Shown piece after piece: positions 58,728-64,000 of a DNA stretch of 64,000 nt. How positions within the stretch are numbered: position 1 is the first letter of the stretch; each line of letters starts with the position of its first letter. A program made the position numbers and the translations under genes. The stretch comes from Fasciolopsis buskii (Eukaryota; Platyhelminthes; Trematoda; Plagiorchiida; Fasciolidae), in NCBI GenBank assembly GCA_008360955.1, contig LUCM01004216.1:106712-170711 (forward strand). The letters run 5' to 3'. Below the pieces are notes generated by a model, which was not told the DNA's origin, searched no databases, and was given only the letters and a program-made list of their open reading frames with translations.

Positions 58728-61700
58728 GGCTTGTTTCTTAGTACATCCCTCAGAAAAATTAAAGTTGAAGCACCAGTGCAACACTCTGTTGGTATGATAC
58801 TTATTTCGGGAGACATTTTGTGTAATCATAGGATGTTGCCGTTTTTATGCTTAAATTTTTTTGAAGTACTGTCACGACGCTGCTTATTGCAGACTATCAT
58901 CGGGGAACATAAGCGGGATTGCAGATCAAATTCCATTAAAATATGCCTTATCTGAATCTTGTTAGAGACGTGTCCTCATGGACACCGCATTTTCCTTCTC
59001 AGTTTGATCGAATGTTCATGCAGCTTGTTCGCCAGCGGCAAATCAGAGACAAAAGTTAACAAATCTCAGCGGAGTTGCAAGTTGTTTAATGGTATACACG
59101 GACCGCAGGTATTAGACACTAATATACGGTTCAGGGTAAGGGCAGGGTGCTTGTTAAACACTGTTTTTTGGTTGCATGTGATTGGGTTAGCGAGAACATA
59201 ATGTTCTCATCAAAATAAGTCAAAGTGCAGAACTGTAAATATACTGAAAGCTTTGATTTTTTCAACGAACGTTGTTTATGAAGAATAAAAAAGGAGGTAA
59301 AAGCTTGCTTTGGAAAAATAACAAGTCACATATTCATCCGGAAGGAGGTTGCTTGATTGAATACATTATGGGCATTTACTTTTTATATATAGTAACTGTG
59401 TTCCCTAGACCAAGGAGACATTAGGACAAGGATAATCCTAATATTTGCGGAAATAAATGCCAGTGTCATCAGCCAAGTTAACGGTGGGACATGTGTGATC
59501 CAAAATATAATAAGTCTTTTTTCTTTTTCATCAACAGGTTTCTTTGAGGGGATAAAAAGTGAGTGGTTATGACTTGATTTGTCATATTGTGATTGATAAT
59601 ACAGTCAGAATCCTTCTTTAATCTCTATTTACTAAGCTAATCAATTGATGCATGCCCTAGGGAATGATTTATTCGGAAAAGGTCCGCGCTGGTTCTATTG
59701 ATGGAACAACTTTTGTCACTTATAAAATACTCCTGATTTTCACTAGACAGAGTAAAAATACCTCACGGAATAACAACAACCTAATCCAGTCCAGTTAGGT
59801 TTGTTCGACGTATTATCAGTTTTTCCACTGTCATATTTCATCAGTGTTCTGAGAAACCACTAGAAGGATTTAATTTTACACGAAATGCTGAACTTATTCC
59901 ATGAGGTGTCCAACAAAACACCGCAGTTTTAAGGTGAATGCGTTTCACGACCCGTGGAGCTATGAAGCAGAGCTCATAAAAAATAACTTAATTATTGCAT
60001 AATTTAGCAGTGGTGGTAAACGTCCGGACATTTAAGGAAGAAGCGAACTCTTAATAGACGGGCCGCATTGCACATAAATACGAACATAGACCAATTGGAA
60101 TTCTTGCCATGAATTGGTTCGTACGACGCGCTGGAACAAAGGATTCTGTAAAATGCATTGGATAGGCTGTCGGTTCTATCATTGATGTAATATGTCCAAT
60201 GTCAAAACACTGCAACTTGCACTATGTCACTGAATATTCCCATCGTCGTTTCGAGGTATTTGGTCGGGAGAAATACAGCAAGATAACCTAGAGAAAATGT
60301 TCGGTTGGAAAGGGGAAGCCAAAAAACAAGTGTACACAGACCTGACAAAAAGCAGCCATAATTATCAGATTTTGAATTTTATCTTTAACAAAATAACTCG
60401 AATGCATCGAACAGTGTAAGGCTAATTCCATCGTTTTCTTGTAAAAACGTTTACCGACCTAATTTGGAATATATCACATTTGCCAATTTTCAAAAACTCG
60501 CTTTAGTTGCAACAAGTGGGATGTTCGAACAGCACCGCGCCATCGAAAATGTTTTGCAAAGTATTGTTGGGTAGACCTAGTTACTGATTACCTTAGAGAA
60601 CTTTGTTGCAACACTGATGAAATACCGAAAATGGACACCCTAGATTTCTCCACCATTTAATAGGACTTGCAAGTGAGTGATTTGTTTCTTGCTCTTAATT
60701 TGTTGGGATCGTATATTTCAGTGTTCCTTATATCCCACCTATTGCTTCTACCAATTACTGAATGAATAACACAAATAACCATCTCATTGCACGGTGGCCG
60801 CTGATGGATTTTGCTTCTATGCCGCGAATCATCGTCTATAAAGATTTGTCACACAGATTGATGCCTTTCGTATCTGCTCAGCTGTTTATAGAAATCTGAC
60901 TTGGGATGCGGAGAAAGTGTCATAATGAGCTCGATTGCAGTTCCAATGATGCGTCCGACTATTTTTGTTAATAGTCGATTATATCTATGACTATGTTTTT
61001 TGTACTAAGAAAAGGCTTCATGGATGTGGTTACAAGTCTGAGATTGTTAAATTTTCACGTCGTGAAGCAGTAGTTCGACAACCAGACAGTTTCGGAAGTT
61101 TGCCGGATTTAGACATGATGTGCATAACGAACAATTTTGCTAATGAAAACTGCAAACGATGTGGAGAGAGGGGGAACAATGTTAGCAGAAAATCTGTTAC
61201 AATGCACATGAAAAAACGGAAAATGATGATCCTAGCAAAAAGAAGAAATTTGCGAAGATGGAAAAAAAAGATGAATATAGGAAAGAATGGAGAACCACGA
61301 ATTAGAATCAGATATAAGCAAAAATTTCTGAAGGGCACTAATGCAAAAACAGTGGATAGACATACTAATGATGCCATCAAAGTGTACCAGTTATAAAAGT
61401 TAAGGAAAGTGAAATCGAGTGCCGAGCGCTGATACCGCAATTTATTGATAGTTAGAATTATTTTGTCACATTAACGTTTCCAGCCATAAATCATATAATA
61501 ACCTGCTACTGAAATGGTTATAGAAAATGTATAGTAACACGTAGATTCACAAAAGCGAACGGATCGTTAGTGAGGAATTTTGAATTGTACGCATTGTACA
61601 CTCCTCTTCTTCATTAACTCAACAGCTTGGCCCTTTCGAAGTAAGGCACACATAATTTGAAATGGAACATTTTTTCACTGTGTCAGTGGGTGCTGCTCCC

Positions 61701-64000
61701 ATTATTTGTGCCAAAGACGAACCGATCATTTTCACCATTTGCCAGTGGTCTGTCGATGCCGAATCGTGTTTGGCAATTGTTTGTCGATAAGAGTGACCGA
61801 ATGTAGTATTGTCCGGTACGATCATGAACGCATTTTGATAGCATAGCCAGAAATAGATAGCCCTATCAGATTGGCTGCAACTACCAGGAGAAATCTAGTA
61901 GTAATCAGATGAAAATACCGAAGATAGTTAAACTGAATTAAATTTAGAACGTGTGTCAGCTAATCCATGTGAGCGGTTCGGTACTCCTAACGAGATCATT
62001 TTGGTCACTTCGTTTCAAAAGTTACCAAGCAAGACCGACTGATTTGGGGAGATCGATCAAGTATTGGGTAATGACACAGACGCGAACAAAATGAGATCTT
62101 TGCCCACGTATCATGGGTTTACTTACCAGTTCATGGAAAACGGTGAATGCTGGTTGGTGTTAGGAGCATTTGAAATCCGCGTGATCTGTTGCTTATATGT
62201 TTGTCATGAGCTACATGAGGTCACTAGTAGAGTACTTCATGACGCGAATTCCCTCGCTGGTCATTCATGCCATGTAGACTCGCATATGTCCAGTATGCAT
62301 GGCAAATATATTTGCCTCTTCAAACACCATATAAGCACATGTATAAATTTCTGCTTGTCCAAATCATCATCAGGATAGTGTATTTATATCTAATGTGGAA
62401 TAAACATGATTCGAACATATATAGTTCAGTGAATAGTGGAGCAGTTTCGGACAGTACACGAAAACAATGAGAATTCTGAACTAAAATTTCTCAACTTCGT
62501 TTCATCCAATCAATGAGTGTAGCTGAATATCGACAAATGCTAAAGCAATCATCCAAGTTTACTGTGATGGGAAAAAACTGAATTATCAGAACAAAACTTG
62601 GCGTGAACCACGGAAATGCAAAAGTTGCTCATCCGATCAATCACTTACGCTTCCAATTCGCAACGCGGTAGCACACAAGCCAATTGGGAAAAGAATAAAG
62701 ACTTTGATTTTCCTTTCTGCGTTTTCGTTTCCCCCATGATTTACTTCCACACAGAGGTTCGCAGTGCATATCAAAGTATGTTGCTCTCACGTTTGCAGTT
62801 CTAGGTGGCCTAGAACTTGGCTTTTGCGATTTAATCATTTCACCGTTTGCTCAAATTGAATGGTTATTTGCATTTGTTTTGTTGAATAATATCATGGTAC
62901 GAAAACTCCAAAACGGGTAATTTCGATCTCAGGTGCGCATTACTAGTGTGATACTAGACTGGTTGTCCGAGTATTGCATTATCCGGCTGTCCAACTCTGT
63001 CGCCTTCAGTGACGGATTCTGTAAAGCACTCCAGCACATTTGGGAGGGTTCGGACATTTTCTTGGTTGCTTTTGAAATTTCTCCCGGTCTCGTCTATTTC
63101 TCTTTTTATTAACTTCGATTTTGTCCACGTTTTTCTCACACTTACAAACATCATTTATTGCAGACATACGAAACAAAAAAATACCCTGTACGTCTTTCGT
63201 GAAATCGATATATCGCGTGATCATCAAATGCAATGTTTTGAATAATGAAACTTGTGTTCTAATGTTGTTACTGAATTTGCCATCGCGGTTTCGTCATTTG
63301 GGTATTTTCTTCCATCTAAATCTGACAAGAAAAACAGCCTGACCTATACAAAATTTCATTATCTGTGTGAAAGCTCCTATCCGGTTACATATCAGAACCT
63401 ACCTATTGGCTTTGACTTCAGCGTTCCTGTTCGTGATCTCTTGTCTAGACAGCTTCATTTTGTTTTACGAGAGGATAGACCACACTGGTTCATGCGATTG
63501 TTTATCACGGAATATCGAACTTAGCTTCTGACGTTCCTGTCACTGGTTTTCACGTTAGAACTTTTCCAATGTGTCCCATTTTGACTTTGCTTGTCCCCCT
63601 TGTTGAGTTGAACAGGCATCAGGTTTTACGGCAGTTTTACTCATGCATTTGATCTCGCATGACTGTGGATGATCAGTGACCCAAATAAGCTCGGCACCTG
63701 CTGTGACATAACAAGAGTGCTTTTGATCGCATAGTCATCAATAATGTTGTTCGACTGTGGTGTTCTCGGGAGATGACAAATTATAGTACACAAACATATT
63801 ACTGGGCCGCTCCCTTGACAAAATCAAATAAAAAAACAAATGCAAACATCAGCATGATGAAGGAGAAACAAAAATCATCGGGAGACTGCATATGTATAAC
63901 TTCTTTGCATTAATCTTATTACAAGTGGTTAATCGATTGCGTCACAAATGTTTCACTTAGCCCGGTTTTCTAACCATTTTCTCAAGCCTCACCGGAAGAA
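58728..64000. other. No recognisable gene
   Basis: The region includes the longest frame in the window, 60965-61396 (+, 143 codons, very Lys/Arg-rich at its end), which is also open on the opposite strand over 61030-61440, as expected of a purine-rich stretch rather than a gene. The frame 63252-63524 (+, 90 codons) is the most protein-like of the rest but unrecognised. No repeat or RNA gene was seen. Confidence 0.4.

Noticed and set aside
60965..61440. Longest ORF of the window (143 codons) and its antisense ORF (136 codons)
   Set aside because: Both strands are open because the segment is purine-rich; the predicted protein is a Lys/Arg run with no family resemblance. A few ORFs of this length are expected by chance in 64 kb.
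1..64000. CRISPR arrays, bacterial operons, rRNA genes
   Set aside because: None seen; gene density and splice-like signals are eukaryotic.

Overview
This 64-kb window looks like intron or intergenic DNA of an invertebrate animal. It is AT-rich, no long open reading frame encodes a recognisable whole protein, and it carries decayed retrotransposons, tRNA-like SINE copies, microsatellites and a few short stretches that look like spliced exons. A parasitic flatworm (digenean trematode type) is my best guess, from the retrotransposon mix (Penelope-like and CR1-like), the GC content, and a candidate gene built of very short phase-matched exons behind a signal-peptide exon. That assignment is inference. 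Nothing looks bacterial: there are no operons, rRNAs, CRISPR arrays or intact tRNAs.

Layout. 0-6.5 kb holds three diverged copies of an unrecognised protein-coding repeat, one inverted relative to the other two; two of them share a ~157-bp terminal segment. At 8.05-8.18 kb (minus) there is a well-bounded 129-nt exon candidate with a C2H2 zinc-finger-like motif. 13.6-15.0 kb is a broken CR1-like LINE (endonuclease, linker, start of RT). 16.5-17.2 kb and 23.4-23.7 kb hold isolated exon-like ORFs of unknown function. SINE copies lie at 28.4, 29.3 and 49.2 kb. 34.5-35.8 kb (minus) is a decayed Penelope-like element (PLE) with a YVDD reverse transcriptase core.

46.3-58.7 kb is the most interesting part. 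A signal-peptide exon with a phase-1 donor is followed by a series of short exons (48, 39, 70 or 129, 27, 52, 18, 80 nt and others) with good splice sites and compatible phases, ending in a terminal exon with a stop at 58,727. This resembles the micro-exon genes (MEGs) described in schistosomes. The 48-nt exon lies in a 2.8-kb block present twice in tandem (50,794-53,590 and 53,592-56,377), separated by one N. The block also holds a second decayed PLE. The copies are near-identical apart from an 11-bp indel, and the N sits exactly at the junction, so this is probably two overlapping contigs that were not merged rather than a true duplication.

Most remaining sequence (about 45 kb) shows nothing I can identify. 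Exon calls were made by eye from splice signals, phase and protein-likeness; they need transcript or comparative support.
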